This document shows positions 25,101 to 40,100 of a stretch of DNA of 64,000 bases, piece after piece; positions within the stretch are counted from its first letter, which is position 1, and every line of letters starts with the position of its first letter. Made by a program: the position numbers and the translations under genes. The stretch covers positions 200,591,262-200,655,261 of the forward strand of contig CM062292.1 in NCBI GenBank assembly GCA_031216915.1, read 5' to 3'. Origin of the DNA: Pictodentalium vernedei. Taxonomy: Eukaryota; Mollusca; Scaphopoda; Dentaliida; Dentaliidae. The notes below the pieces were generated by a model. The model was given only the letters and a program-made list of their open reading frames with translations. It was not told where the DNA came from and did no database searches.

Positions 25101-28100
25101 CAATACCTTCACTGTAATTCTTTCATGTGACTGAAGTATCTTCTTGTTACAATGCTGAAAATGAAAGTGTCAATGACACTGTAGCTCAACTTGTTAAGAC
25201 ATGTACATGTATAGTATGTGACACAGCAATGACAAACATCTAGGTAATGACCTGATAACAAAGGGACATATAAAGTATTGTAACAGTCTGTACATAAATA
25301 CTGACCGTAGCCTGTAACAAATGTATAGGTAAAGTATTGTAAAGGTGGGTGACAAATAGATGCTAAACTAGAAAAGAAATCTTCGAGTCCCAGAGTGGGT
25401 CTGACTGAACCCCAAAATATTTGTTCTCATAGCACAGTGATAACAAAGGCACCCCAAAACACACTCGTTCATGTCCCAAGGTGATAACAAAGGTACCCAA
25501 GAAGCTTCGTGGAGATCAGTTCATAAATACGAGCCTTACAGAAGCTGCGACAAAAAACTGATTGGACAAAATTTCGGTACAAAATGGCCACTAGCAGCCA
25601 TCTTGAATTTTGGACTGCACCCAGAAACACTAGTTCTCGTCCCAAGGTGATAACAAAGGTACCCAAGAAGTTTTCGTGAAGATCAGTTCATAAATACAGC
25701 CTCTAGCCCGATCCGTATTGACATGTGCACTTACTGTGTACAAGTAGCACTGAATAAATCAAAGTTCTTCTAATTTGCATAATTTCTGCATGAGAAAAAA
25801 CTTGTACGATATATGAAGTATTCCATGTTAGTAAACATTCATACAAAAATTTATTCAAATCAGAAATTTTATACAGAAGTTCTGTACAAAAAACTGATTG
25901 CACTAATTTTGGTACAAAATGGCTGCTGGTGGCCATCTTGAATTTCAGACCACACCCAAAAACACTCGGTCTCATCCCATGGTGATAACAAAGGTACCCA
26001 AGAAGTTTCGTAAAGATCGGTTCATAAATACGGCCTCTAGCCTGAGCCGTATAGAAGTTGTGTACAAAAAAAACTGATTGGACCTAATTTCAGTACAAAA
26101 TGGCCACTGGCAGCCATCTTGAATTTTGGACCGCACCCAGAAACACTCGTTCTCGTCTCAAGGTGATAACAAAGGTACTCAAGCTGTTTCGTGAAGATCG
26201 GTTCATAAATACAGACTCTAGCCCGAGCCGTAATGACATGTGTGCTTACTGTATGTAAGTAGCACTGAAAAAAATCAAGGTTCATCTAATTTGCATAATT
26301 TTTGCACGAGAAAAAAACCTGTATTATATGTGATGTATCCCATGGTACTAAACATTCACACAAAAAATTATTCAAACCAGCGCTTTCATATGGAAGTTCT
26401 GTGCAAAAATCTGATTGCACCTAATTTTGTACAAAATGGCTGCCATCGGCCATCTTGAATTTTGGACCGGACCCAAAAACACTCATTCTCATCCCACAGT
26501 GACACCAAAGGTACCCAAGAAGTTTCGTAACCGATCCGTATTGGCATTTGCACTTGCAGTGCTGAAAGTAACACTAAATACATCAAAGTTAGTCTAATTT
26601 GCATAATTTACGCACAAGAAAAAAACCTGTATTATATGTGATGTATCCCATGGTACTAAACATTCATACAAAAAATTATTCAAATCAGAGCTTTTGTTTG
26701 GAAGTTCTGCGCAAAAATCTGATTGCACCTAATTTTGTACAAAATGGCTGCCAGTGGCCAACTTGAATTTCGGATCGGACCCCAAACACTCGTTCTCGTC
26801 CCACGGTCATAACAAAGGTACCCAAGAAGTTTTGTAAAGATCGGTTCATAAATACGGCCTTTAGCCCGAGCTGTATTGAATTGTTGATGGTCAGATGGAC
26901 CATCATGGACGACTGGCCATGGCATAAGATCAAATTTGACTTACGTCAAAGTTGAGCTAAAAATGATCTTCACTGTATATGAAAATAACACTTTTTGATT
27001 TTTCTTCTCAAACATCAAATTTAACAATTATTCATGAATAGATTTTAAATATTCTACCAAAACAGTGATTGTAACTCTTGATGGCAAAGCCATAGAAAAA
27101 GCCTCAACCCTTTGCCAAATGGGGACGATATCGAAATTTAATATTTTGAATATCATTTTCAAAACATTTCAACAAAACCATATCCTGTGACTCCTCTAGG
27201 GGGCAGCCGAGTGGGCGACTAGGGCGAAGAAGTCACCTTGTCATTCCTCAAGTTGGCTTGGCTTACATTGGGGGCGAAATTCAAGTTGCCCTCCCAAACT
27301 TCCTGGGGAGACATGGCAGTTTACTGTATTTTTTTATGTTTTATTTCCAAAAAAAACCGCTTCCGCATTCACAAAAAAGTAACACACGGCTGCTGTTAAA
27401 ATCTGTCATACGGCTTTGAAAATAGCCTAAACTAGCCCAATTTTATAATTTCTGAAAAGAGTTGTAATGGCGTAGTCGTTCGAACAATATGCCCCAACTG
27501 ATAGCAACCAGCACAAAATGCTATTTAAAAACAAAAGTGCCAGCAAAAACATCGAATCACACAAGACACGCATCAAGTTAATTCAAATTTATTAAAGTTA
27601 ACCACCATTACAAAACAAACCAAAAAAATATGTAGGAGACAGTTCATCCATAAAAACGTCGAAACTGCTTACGGTTACGCTCTGTTACACTGAAAATTGG
27701 TTGCATTGAAATTCGACCCGCAATTTGCATTGAAAATGTTTCTCTGAAAACTTGTGTTGGAAGGGTGTTAAATGTAATAAGGCTATAATAGAAATCACAC
27801 ATATTATGATGGATAAGAATGGCAGGCCTTATAGCACCAATCGCACGTGTCAATGTAAAATGGTTGGCAGAAATTGTCATTTTTCTGAACAGTGGATTAT
27901 CACCCAGAGCAGCAGGTAAGGGAGACAACTGAAATATTTTGTCAATTACCTTAGAAATAAATTAACTCAAATTGTTAATGACGCTTAATTTACGAAAGAT
28001 ATGGAAAACTTTTTCAACTACGCTTTTCAATTCAATTAGGAAATTCAGAAACCATGAATGACACAGCTTCTTATGTGAACTTGAAATTTATTTTAAATAC

Positions 28101-31100
28101 CTTAAATATTTTTTTTAAAAGAATATACCTTCTATTACAGAGAACACTCTCATCATGGGTAATGCTAAATTTCAAATCCACTGCACTGAGGCAAATACAA
28201 AATCATCTGCATGGTAACCCTAGTCATCACTGTTTGGGAAAGGTATAGGGTATTCAGAAACCATGAACGACACAATTTTTTGCAGGGGATGGGGGAGGAT
28301 TTTAACCTACATGACTTAGTTTTGTGTGTGTATGTATGTTTGTATAACTTTTATTTTTTTCTCCACAATTGTGTCCTCTATGTACATTTATTTTGTCACG
28401 ATGTCATATACGTTTTATGTTTTTTTCTGACTTCTCCCTCATGTCCACTGACTTCTCCCTCCTTGCCCCTGACTTCTCCCTAAAGTCTCTGGAAGGAGAA
28501 GTCACTTCTCCCTAAAATCAGCTGCCAGGCTGACCCCTGGACTCCTCAATGGAATTAGCTTGACAAGCTAGTTCCAATGAGGGGGGGAGAGGGGTGGGGG
28601 GGGGTCACTTGATATGGTTTTGCTGAAATATTCTGAAGAATTTTTTTTTTTTTTAGCCTGCTGAAGTTGCCTATTTAGTGGGTTGATGTGGCCGATTTGT
28701 TAGGTAAACGGTTAAATTGTGATTAAGAGGACAGAACTTAGAAACAAAAAAACTTATTCACTGATATTTTCAAGGTAAATTTCACCATTTGACTCACACA
28801 TATTATCTGAAAGGAGTTTCCAACAGTGTGTAACGTACAAGATAAACTTTGGTACATTTAATTTACTCCTTAACCCTTTTTGCATAGTGTATTTTCTCAG
28901 CCATGAAGTTTCAACAAAATATATTTTTTTAATTTTCAAAGGGTAATTTGCTCATTGCATTATGGCCACAGGATGTCAGACTGGCTGTTTTAACGACAGG
29001 TATATATATGGCCCAAGCTGGGACATCAGAAAAATTATAATGCCCTTGAGGTGAAGTATAAAAAAAATAAAAATTCTTTTTGTAAACATTAATGCTTTTA
29101 TGTAAACCAAGGTTCCCACACAAACTTAAACAGAAAATTCATACTCTCTAAAATCTATATAGCAAAGGCACATATTCAACCAATGGACCTCAGGGTGTAA
29201 CCCTTTACCCAACAAAACCTGCTAGCACTATATACAAAAATCACCATTCAAATGTTACTCGTCATTTTTTGTCTCAAAACTCTTACTTATGACCCGTCAT
29301 TAGAATGAACTCACTGAGCACATTCCAACATGGAGTCTTAAGCAATGTTTCTGAGACAAAAAAGAAACATTTTGGTCTTTCAAGAATTTTTTTTGCAAGC
29401 ATCTCCTTATATTAAAGTTAAGTGTGAGCTGTACTGGTGGTGGTGGTAGTCGTTGTGGTGGGAGGCTCTTCTGGGTAACCCAGCGGATCACAACATGTTA
29501 CTTTGTTTGCAATTCAAATGCTTCTTTCTAGAAAGCGTTAGTCAATGTCTGGGAGGAAACTCCACTGTGGATGTCATAATCAACAATTCCCTCAAATTTC
29601 ATTGAACCCCATCCAGCAAAGAAGCTACAAACACATTGTTTGTGCCAGATGAAGCATGATGACTATAGCTCACCCTAACTTTCAGTCAGATGAACTGAAA
29701 AACATTACCAACAAACATTACCTTGTCAGTGGCTGGTGCACCACAGAACTGGACATAGTCAATCAATTTAGTTATTGTAGGTTTATTACTGCACACAACA
29801 CATCCAGACTGTTTAGGTCGTAGTTTAATTGTTCGAAATGTTCCATCAAGTGCATCAAACAATAGCAACTTCTGAGAAAAGGTGCCTATAAAGGTGTTAA
29901 GGTAAGATAATACAATGTATTGTACAGCTATTGTCCTTTAGGCCTAAAAACATTAAAAATATGTTTCTCGGGCCCTCCCACATGGTCCTTTTGGCTGCTG
30001 CATGCTCTCTTTTTAGAACCAATGCAAACATTAAAAAAATGAAAATTAAATGGTTTATGACGGATATTTTACCAAAGTTAATAAAATTGATAAACTTGTC
30101 CCTTGAGTGCAAGAAGGCGTTGCAATGCCTTAGCATTACAAAGCCTTCTTGCACTCAAGGGAAGAAAGACACAGCACACAAAATAGCCTGAGAAACAGAA
30201 GATCTACTTTGTGGGGGCCTCACTATTTCTCATTCATGGAAAATTCAAGGACTTTCAAGGATATTTTTTCAAGGTATTTCCAGGTTTTATAAAGATTACT
30301 GTATAACACACAAAATTCAATGATTTTCCAGGCTAAAAAAATTCAATCTATAATCAGATTGAGTAGCAACCTTGTTCAAAAAAGGGAAACATCAGTGACA
30401 TATCAAGTCATTCTTTACTTGTGGAAAAAAAATTGTTCAAACATTTTCAAGGATCACGTCAAAATTACAGTACTTTCCAGATCCTAGGTAAATTATTCCA
30501 GCAATCAAAGTACTTTCAATGACAAGTGGGTACCTTACTTTTGCCATTAAAACAACTAATTTCCTGGACAGGTATTTCCCTAATTACAGGTGCTAACTCC
30601 ACCCAGGTATATCTGAAAAACACTTTGAACAAACTTTAATCCAGGAGTCATATTAATGGTGTATACCAAATATCAAAACATTCTGCCTGGTGGGTCTGAA
30701 GATCTTTGAAGAATATTCCTCATGCTACGCCAAGTTAAAATTCAAGTTCCCATAGGGAGCCCTAAAATGAGCCCAGGGATTTTATTTGAACAAACTTGAT
30801 TCACACCATTCTAAAGGTGTTAAAACTATGTAACAAAAGAATCGTGAGTGTGAAGATGATTTTTGAAAGAATAGTCTTTATATTGTACTTAGTTAAAAGT
30901 TGAGATACCACAGAGAGCCCAAATATGACCCAAGAGTTTTGGTTTGAATGCACTGAAATCTGAACCACCTAAGGTTGCTGTAAAAAAATTCTGACTGCTG
31001 GATCTGAAGAATGAGATTTTTAATTAATTATTTATTTACTGATGATTAGCATCACATATACCTGCACAATGGATAATCATGACCACAACATGGATATAAA

Positions 31101-34100
31101 GTCAAGTCCAGCCAATTGTTTTACCAATGTTGCCCATTTTTGAGGACTTCCACCCCACTGGTGAGTGGGGTCCTATTTTACCAGTAAAACAGAGCTTGTT
31201 TACTATAGTAAACAAACACTGCTTCACTTCCCAGAGTTCCCACGGAGAGAGATTTTTGAAGGAATTTCCCTATATTGCACAAAGTCAAAATTTAGGTTGC
31301 CACAGGGAGCCCAAATATGAAGCCAGGGACTTGATGGGAACAAACTGGAATCAGATTCCACTAAGGATACTGCAAAAGATTCTGACTGGAAGATCTGAAA
31401 AAGGTTTTTAAAGAATATTCCTCATATTGCACCAAGCTAAAATTTGGGCTTCCACAATGGAGCTCAAATATGCCCCCAATCTGAACCTGCTAAGATACTG
31501 CACATCAAAACATTCAGACTGGTAGATCTGAGAAGAAGACTGTTAAAGAATATTCCTCATATTGCAATAAGTTAAAGTTCCAAGTTCCCATACTGAGCCC
31601 AAATATTACCTCAGGGACTTGATTTGAACAGACTTGAATCAGGATACTACATACAAATCATCTAAAGATTCTGACAGGTGGATCTGAAGAAGAAAATTTT
31701 AAAACCTTTTTCTCATCTCACACAAAGTTAATATTCAGGCTCTCAGAGAGCCTAGATATCACCCCAGGGACTTAAGTTGAACAAATTTCAGTATACCAAA
31801 TATCAACAGATTTTGACTGGTACATCAGAGGAAAGGGATTTTTAAATAAGTTTCCTCATATGGCACCAAGTTAATATCCAGGTTCCTATAGGGAGCCAAA
31901 ATATGAAACCAGGGACTTGATTTGAACAAACTTGAATGTGAACCTCCTAAGGATGCTGCATATCAAATATCAAAAGATTCGGAGTGGTAGATCTAAACAA
32001 GATTTTTAAATAATATTTCTCATACTGCACTATGTTAAAGTTGGAGTACCCATAGAGAGCCCAAATATGACCCCAAGGACTTGATTTCAACAAATTTGAA
32101 TCTGACCCTCCTAAGGATGTTCTACACCAATCATCAAAAGAAAAGATCCTGAGATATGGATCTGAAGAAGATTTTAAAAAAATTGTCATATTAGATGGAG
32201 TGAAATTTGGGTTCCCATAGGGAGCCCAAATATGAACCAGGGGACTTGATTTATACAAATTTTAATCTCACACCACTAACGATGCAGCATACAAAATATC
32301 AAGAGGTTTTGACAAATAGATCTGAAATAGAAGATTTAAAAAAAATTGTCATATTGGACAGTTAAGATTTGGGTTCCCAAAGGGAGCCCAAATATGAACC
32401 TAGGGACTTGATTTGAACAAACTTGAATCAAACCCCACTTAGGATGCTTCACATCCAATATCAAAAGATTTTGACTGATGGATCTGAAGAAGATTTTTAA
32501 AGAATATTCCTCATATTACACCAATTTAAATATTGGGCTCCTACAGGGAGCCCAAATATGACTCCAGGGACTTAATTTGAACAAATTTCAAGTTGACCCC
32601 ACTCAAAATACAGTATACCAAATATCAAGAGATTTTGACTTGTAGATCTGAAGAAGATTTTTTTAAATACATTTCCTCATATTGCACAAAGTTAAAATTC
32701 AGGTTCCCATAGGGAGCCCAAATATGAACCCAGGGACTTGTATCGATCAAACCTGAATCTGGCCCCTCTAAGGTTGTAGTATATCAAGTAACAACAGATT
32801 CTGATTGGTTGCTCTGGAGAAGATTTTTAAATTTCTAAAAAAATGTGTGGTGTGCTGAGAGAATTATGCCCTTTTGGTGCCCCCTGTGCATGTGGCAACT
32901 TCATTTGAACACACTTGAACTGGCATATGAAAAGGAATATGCATATCGAATTTGGTTCAATTTGGCCTGGTGGTTTATGAGGAGAAGTCGATAATGTAAA
33001 GTTCATGCCAGATGGACGGATGACAGATGAACGATGGACAGAATGCAATCATTTTAGCTCCCCTGACTTTAGTCAGGTGAGCTAAAAACACATCAAAGAA
33101 ACATGCTTATCAAATATGTCCCAATAAAAAATGTAACATTGTTTTGAAAATGTAAAATGTTAAGAAACAAAGAGCTTTGTATGTCAAATCAGATTATTAT
33201 CATACCATTATCTTCATAAAGAGCTTTGAAGAATTTTAAGCAGTAGGTATTGTTAAATAAAGTGACTCCAGAAGATCTGAAGGAAAGAAAGATCATCTGT
33301 GAGCAACAAAGACCTTTGACATCTTTTCACACTGTGTGATCTGATCACATCAACAAAAGCTAAGAAGATATGAAAGTGTCAATGACACTGCAGCTCAACT
33401 TGTCCAAGAAGGGACTGCAGTTTACTGAACTAAATAGAAAGATCCAGTAATGCCATGTCATTCACTCAAGTTTCTACAGAAAAGACATCACACAAAAGCT
33501 ACAAATGAAATCTGAAAAAAATTGGGTGAGGGATGGGGCCTGTTGGGTGTACTAAGGGAATTGTTGACAATTTAGATGTCAAATCCAAACCTCCTAAGGA
33601 TCTTTTTCAATGGAATTAAGAAAAATTTGATAATTCCCATCTGGACATCATACGAAAGTTACATATAAAATTTGAAAAAGATTGGATGAGAGGTGTGGCC
33701 TGTAGGGTCTGCTAATGAAATTGCTAACAATTTATATGCCATGTTTTGCAACAAAATTCAGAAACATTTGATAGCTCCCATCTAGACATTACACCAAAAC
33801 TACATATGAAATTTGAAAAAGATTTGGAGAGAGATGAGGCCTGCAGGGTGTGCTAATGGAACTGTTGACATTTCAAATGCTGGCAGCCATATTTTTGAAT
33901 GAAATTCAGAAAAAATTTGATAGCTCCCATCTAGATAACACACCAAAGGTATATATGCAATTCAAAAAAGATAAGGTGAGAGGTACGACCTGTAGGGTGT
34001 GCTAATGGATTGTTGAAAATTTATATCCAAACCCAAGATGGCTGATGGCGGCCATGTTTTTCGACAAAATTCAGAAATATTAAACAGCTCCCATCTTGAC

Positions 34101-37100
34101 ATCAAACCACAGCTGCATACGACATTTGAAAAAGATCGGGTGAGAGATGCAGCCTGTAGGGTGTGCTAATAGAATTGTTGACAATTTATATGCCAAATCT
34201 AAGATGGCCACTGGCAACCATGCTTTTCAATGAAATTTGGAAAAATTTGATAGCCCCCATCTAGACATTGCCCCAAAGCCACATATGAAATTTGGGACTG
34301 ATCGGGCGAGAGCCGTTGCCTGGAGGGTGTGCTAAAGGAATTGTTGGACCATTATAACCAAATCCAATATGGCTGCTGGCAGCCATGTTTTTCAACAAAA
34401 TTCAATAGGTCCCATCGAGACATCACACCAAAGCTACATATGAAATTTGAAAAAAATTGGGTGGCAGGTGTGGCCTGTAGGGTGTGCTAATGGAATTGTT
34501 GACAGTTTATATGCCAAATCTAAGATGGCAGCTGGCAGCCATGTTTTTTAATGAAATTCAGAAAAATTGATAGCTCCCATCTAGACATTGCCCCAAAGCT
34601 ACATATGAAATTTGAGACTGTTCGGGTGAGAGCTGCTACCTGTAGGGTGTGCTAAAGGAAATGTTGGACAATTTATATTCAAATCAAAGATGGCCACTTG
34701 CAGCCATGTTTTCCAACAAAATTCGAAAAAAATCAATAGCTCCCATCCAGACATTGACCCAAAGCCATGTATGAAATTTGATACTGATTGGGTAAGACAC
34801 ACAGCCTGTAGAGTGTGCTAAAGGAACTGTTGCACAATTTATATCCAAGTCCAAGATGACTGCTGGCAGCCTTGTTTTTCAACAAAATTCAGAAAAATTT
34901 AATTGCTCCCATCTAGACATCACACCAAAGCTACATATGAAATTTGAAAAAGACTGGGTGAAAGATGCGGTCTGTAGAGTGTGCTAATGGAATTGTTGAC
35001 AATTTATAATCAAACCTAAGATGGCCAACGGTGGCCATGTTTTTTAACAAAATTTGGAAAAAATCGATAGCTCCCATCTAGACATTGCCCCAAAGCTACC
35101 TATGAAATTCGAACAGATCGGGTGAAAGCTGCGACCTGTAGGGTGTGCTAAAGGAATTGTTGGACAATTTATATCCAAATCCAAGATAAGATAGGCACTG
35201 GCAGCCATGTTTTTCAATGAAATTTAAAAAAAATCGATAGCTCCCATCTAGACGTTGCCCCAAAGCCACATATCAAATTTGGAACTAATCGGGTGAGAGC
35301 TGTGGCCTGTAGAGTGTATTAAAGGAATTGTGGATGGACAGATGTATGTACGGACGGGTCACAACACATCGCAATAGCTCATACTTGGCGTTGTCAAGTT
35401 GAGCTAAAAATGTTAATGGCCTTTCTGGATGTTAAGAAAGAATATGACTGGTAATGGAGGGAATGTGGCGAAAGCTTGAGGCTTTTGGCTGGGGAGATGT
35501 TTTTGTTGAAATCATGATTGCCCCTCCTAATTACGTGTGATGCAAGCTCAGGTTAATGTCACAACAAAACGGGTCCCTATGGAGGCAACAACCAGGATGT
35601 ATCCTTCCCCAATTCTGTTTTTTCTGTACATTACAGACTTGTGAGATGATAGCAGAAAAGAGGGGCAAGAGAAGAGGTTGGAAATTGTTAGCATTATGAA
35701 CAAATGGAGACTGTGGGTGATAAGGCATATGAAATGTGTAATTTGAGAGTAATGGCGACCACAGAACATTTTCTTTCAGAATGTCTAAAAATATCCATCT
35801 AGTAGAATAAAATTTACTGGGAGTGTAAGGAAGAACTGGGATGGGAGAATGAGGGAACTATGGGTATTGGGGGTTGTCCTCATTAGAGAAATTGAGGAGG
35901 CAGTTCCAGATATAATCAAACAGTTTATCTCTGAGTGATGGGAGGACAGAAGGGTCAGGGGGAAGGTAGTTGTGAGGGGAGCACTTCTCATTTTAGCTTT
36001 AGCTTGAAAAACATGACAAATCAACAGCTGGCCAAAGTGTGTTATTATTCTAACATGCAAATACTCCCAACAAAGTAACTAGCCCAAACAAACCAAAAGC
36101 AAGATTAAGACAAAACATCCTGTCTTTATCACAACATTTTGATGTATTTAACTGGTTGAGTGCTAGAAGCCATTATCATGGCTCTACTGAAAAATGCTGA
36201 AAGCCATTATAGTGGCTTTACACTAAATACATTAGCTTGATGATTGCTCAGCAGTCGAAATTATTTTATTCATATAAACTTGTTTTGTTACAACAGGCAC
36301 TCTTCATTCAATGGTAATTAGGGCTCCCCTTGCTGGTATCTTTGAAAAAAAACCCTTGTGTTACAAATCACCTTTGAAAAATAATTCAGTACTTCATTTG
36401 AACCAACTTGATTCTACATCTCAAAAGGAAGCTCCATACCAAATATCAAGTCACTACAGACTAGTTCATGAGAAGAAGATTTTTAAAAACATTTGGGAGC
36501 ATTTTCCCCTACCTCCTCCTTATGGGGCTGGGCAAGCTGATATGAACAAAAACAAAATGCACTATCAGAACAAGCAATCGCCTCAAATTTAACTGAAATT
36601 GGTTTCAAAACCGGTGCAAACACCATGTTCATGTACAATGGATGACGGACCGCAGATGCTTTGTGATCACTATAGCTCATCCTGACTTTCAGTCATTGAG
36701 CTAAAAATGCTCATGTTACAAATCACCTTCGAAAAATAATTCAGCACTCCACCAGTTAAAACACCTTTTGCCCTTTACCCAACATTATGGCCAAAAATGA
36801 CCCATGCCATTTACAAAAATCGCCATTCAAATTTACTTTTTTAAATTTTTGTCTAAAAATATAGCTAATGATTCCACACTGTTATGAGCTCTTTGAGCTC
36901 AATCCGATACGGGGTCATATGCTTTGTTTTTTAGGCAAAAAATGAAAAAAGTTAAAAAAATTTATAGTAATTAATATATTTTTTATACTTACCAATGACC
37001 CAGACATAGCTGGTGCTAACTCTTAAAATATAGGGCCAAACACAAATTTTGCCCCCCCAATCCCCAAAATTTGCATCTAAAACTAAAGAAAACATGTCCT

Positions 37101-40100
37101 GAAAGGCCCTCCACACTTCGCCCCTACTGCGCATGCGCAGTGTCAAGGACGTTCCGAAATTGGCGCCATTAATCATTCTAATAACCAGTGCCTGGTAAGC
37201 GCTATGTACTCAGCGGGGAGGCAAGAGTTCCCAACTCCTGGGAGGGCCATCCCCGTCTGGGTCATTGGTAAGTATAAAAAATATATAAATTACTATAAAT
37301 TTTTTAACATTTTTATACTGTACCAATGACCCAGACATAGCTGAATAGTAAAAAGGCTGGAGGGCCAAGGACATAGAGCAAAATGGAATACGCTCAATAA
37401 AATAAAATAGAGTCATCCCCTGTAGGGAAAAAGAAGTAATAGGCCTTACATGTATCTTTCTTATTTATGATAAATTAGAAAGATACAACACCTTCCAAAA
37501 TTGAGCTTCATACATCCATGTACTCTATTAATATCCAATATAATCCTTATACTAATAATTTTTAAAGTAAGCCAATAAATAAAGTAAGTCTAGAGAATAG
37601 AGACTCTTATACTCCTAAAAGTGTCTGAGGATTGCATAATCATGTCCGTTGACATATGCAATATTCAAAAGCTATACTTTAAAAACTAAGACTTGAATGA
37701 ATTTTAAAAACCTAAACTTCTCACTAAACAACCATCCCAATAACAGCTCAGAATTACTAACTCCGGAGGAGGTATCCCCTTGTTTTCATAGTAAAACAGG
37801 TGACCCAAGGGAACACCCTCCCCCCCCCCCCCTTTTTTCTTGCCCTGGGTCAAATAGCCCAGAGCGAAGAGGGCAGCCGAACGGAGACACTGCCGAAACA
37901 GACAGCCTACCTAGCTATAGTAGCAACTGTTAAGTGAATGACATTCTGAGCAGTAGATAATAGACCTAACAATAGAGGCCTCCAGAAATGGACTCGATAT
38001 TTCTGAGATAAAATTCATGAATGTGGATGGCTGAGCGCAATGAGCGGCCTTCAAAAATCTATAATAGCGACACTATTAATGTAAGCCCAAGAAGTAGAAG
38101 AACTCTTACTTCATGAGCCGAAATCTTAAGCACAACTGCTAAGTCAATGATATACCATAAGCAGTACCGATAGTTAATAGAATCCATTAACAATAAAATG
38201 GAGCGTAACGTCCTTCTACTAGACATCAAAGACAGAAGAAGCTTACGCCCATAGTAATAAACAGATATCTGTTTATAAATACATAAACTGTACCCGGAAA
38301 GAGTAAAGGCCTATGCCCATACGAAGACGGAAGGACCTTAAAATAATAGGTTCCGGATAATAGGAGCCTAACTCTTATGCAACAATCCAGCCTAAATAGT
38401 AACGGAAGTATTGATTCCGAAACTACGAAAGTGAAAATCATCCATCGAAAGTGCATGAAACTCACTGACTCTACAGTAAAAGAGAAACCAACAGAATTAC
38501 TGTCTAAAAGGTCAGAATTTGAAAACTACTGTTTCCAGAGGCTCAAATGATTACTTAGCTAAATAAGAACCGAAGTTAAAATCCGTATAGGAATTTAATC
38601 TAAAGATTCTAAGTCTATTTATCAAAAAGTTACTAACTGACTTAGATAAAGAGACAAAAGACTCAATTGTAAACTATCGTAGAGTGCATAGGTATGAGGT
38701 AACATAAACCTATAACCTAAATAATAACAGGCTGCAGTAGATCTTGTGAAACAAGTCTACTAAAAAATAGCAATGAGTAGTATGGAGGGATCAACAATAT
38801 GAACATAATGATCCCTACACCACGACGGAAGAGCCTCCACTTTAGCCGCATAGAATAGCGAAGAAGAGGATCTCCTATAGTAAGAAATCGCGTCCAAAGC
38901 TCGTCCAGTACAGTGCTTACAATGCAATACGGACCACACAACGGAATACATGAAGGTTGCGGCCTTGCTGGTTGTGATAAAGATGACACGATTTACCCAG
39001 TGAAAAAGATCCTCACATAGAGGAAGATTTCACGTTAAGACCCACAGTAGACAAGAGAGTAAATTACTCATGATCTCTGTGAAGATAGAGATGCTATCAA
39101 CAGAAATGTATTGTGGTTGTTTATCTTAGCAATACCTGCTAAAACAACAGCGCCGGAGGATACGCGTATCCTATCATTCCGTCCTATAGATCAATAGAGC
39201 GTTAACAATATTAGCTCAGAGATCTGAACAAGCCAACACATACGTCTGCAATTGCTTAGCAAGCTGTGACATAAATAAATCATCATTGGGCGCTCCCATA
39301 GATAGCAAATCTGGTTGAATACTTGTTTGTTGAGAGTCCATTCTGACAGCAACAAGCGACCCGTAAGAGAACGGGAGTCCGATAAAACAATCAGACGACC
39401 CGGAATATGACGGACCAAAACTGAACTTGGTGTACTATAACCAACAGACGGATTCTTTCCATTAAATTGAATAACGGAAACGAAAGAGTGCCTCCCTGGT
39501 TCCGGAGATACGCCACTAGTGTCGAATTAAAGGACAGGAATTTGGGCATGCGTTTCTGAATAATGTTCATGCAATGACATAAAGCAAGCCTAAAAAACAT
39601 TATTCCGCGGAAGAAAACTGATTGCTAAAAGACTGCGGAACCCAAAGACCCTGGCACTTCAAATCCGTAGGGATCAGTATTATATCCCAATCTGTTTGAC
39701 TGGCAACCGTCATAACAGCCACATTCGGGTCCGGCAACTGCGGCGGCACTCTCTGAGTCAACCACCGAATGTTTGCCCCAGTCTGAATCTCTTGTAACAC
39801 TAGATAGATAAGAGAACGTGTAAATCGAGCAATTCATGGATTGCCGAAAAGTTGCCGTCGAAGAGAAGCTCCTCCGAGAACGAAGCGACTCTGAGAGAGT
39901 TCTTAACCTTACTATCCACGCGTGTGGATGTAGCTAGGGCTGCGTCACGTCTAACTAACTCCAATCAGCCACTGAAGGGCGGAGTTATACGTGAACAAAC
40001 TACTGCCCTCAAAAGAAATTACATTGAGAATAATATCCCGTAAATCTTTTCTTGAAGACGTAATGATAACGCCTCAGTAAGGCGGATTACGTATAATAAA

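Noticed and set aside
36952..37176. Identical peptide encoded at 36952-37176 (minus) and 43655-43849 (plus) as a gene pair
   Set aside because: Both lie wholly within the inverted terminal repeats of the DIRS-like element, so identity comes from the repeat.
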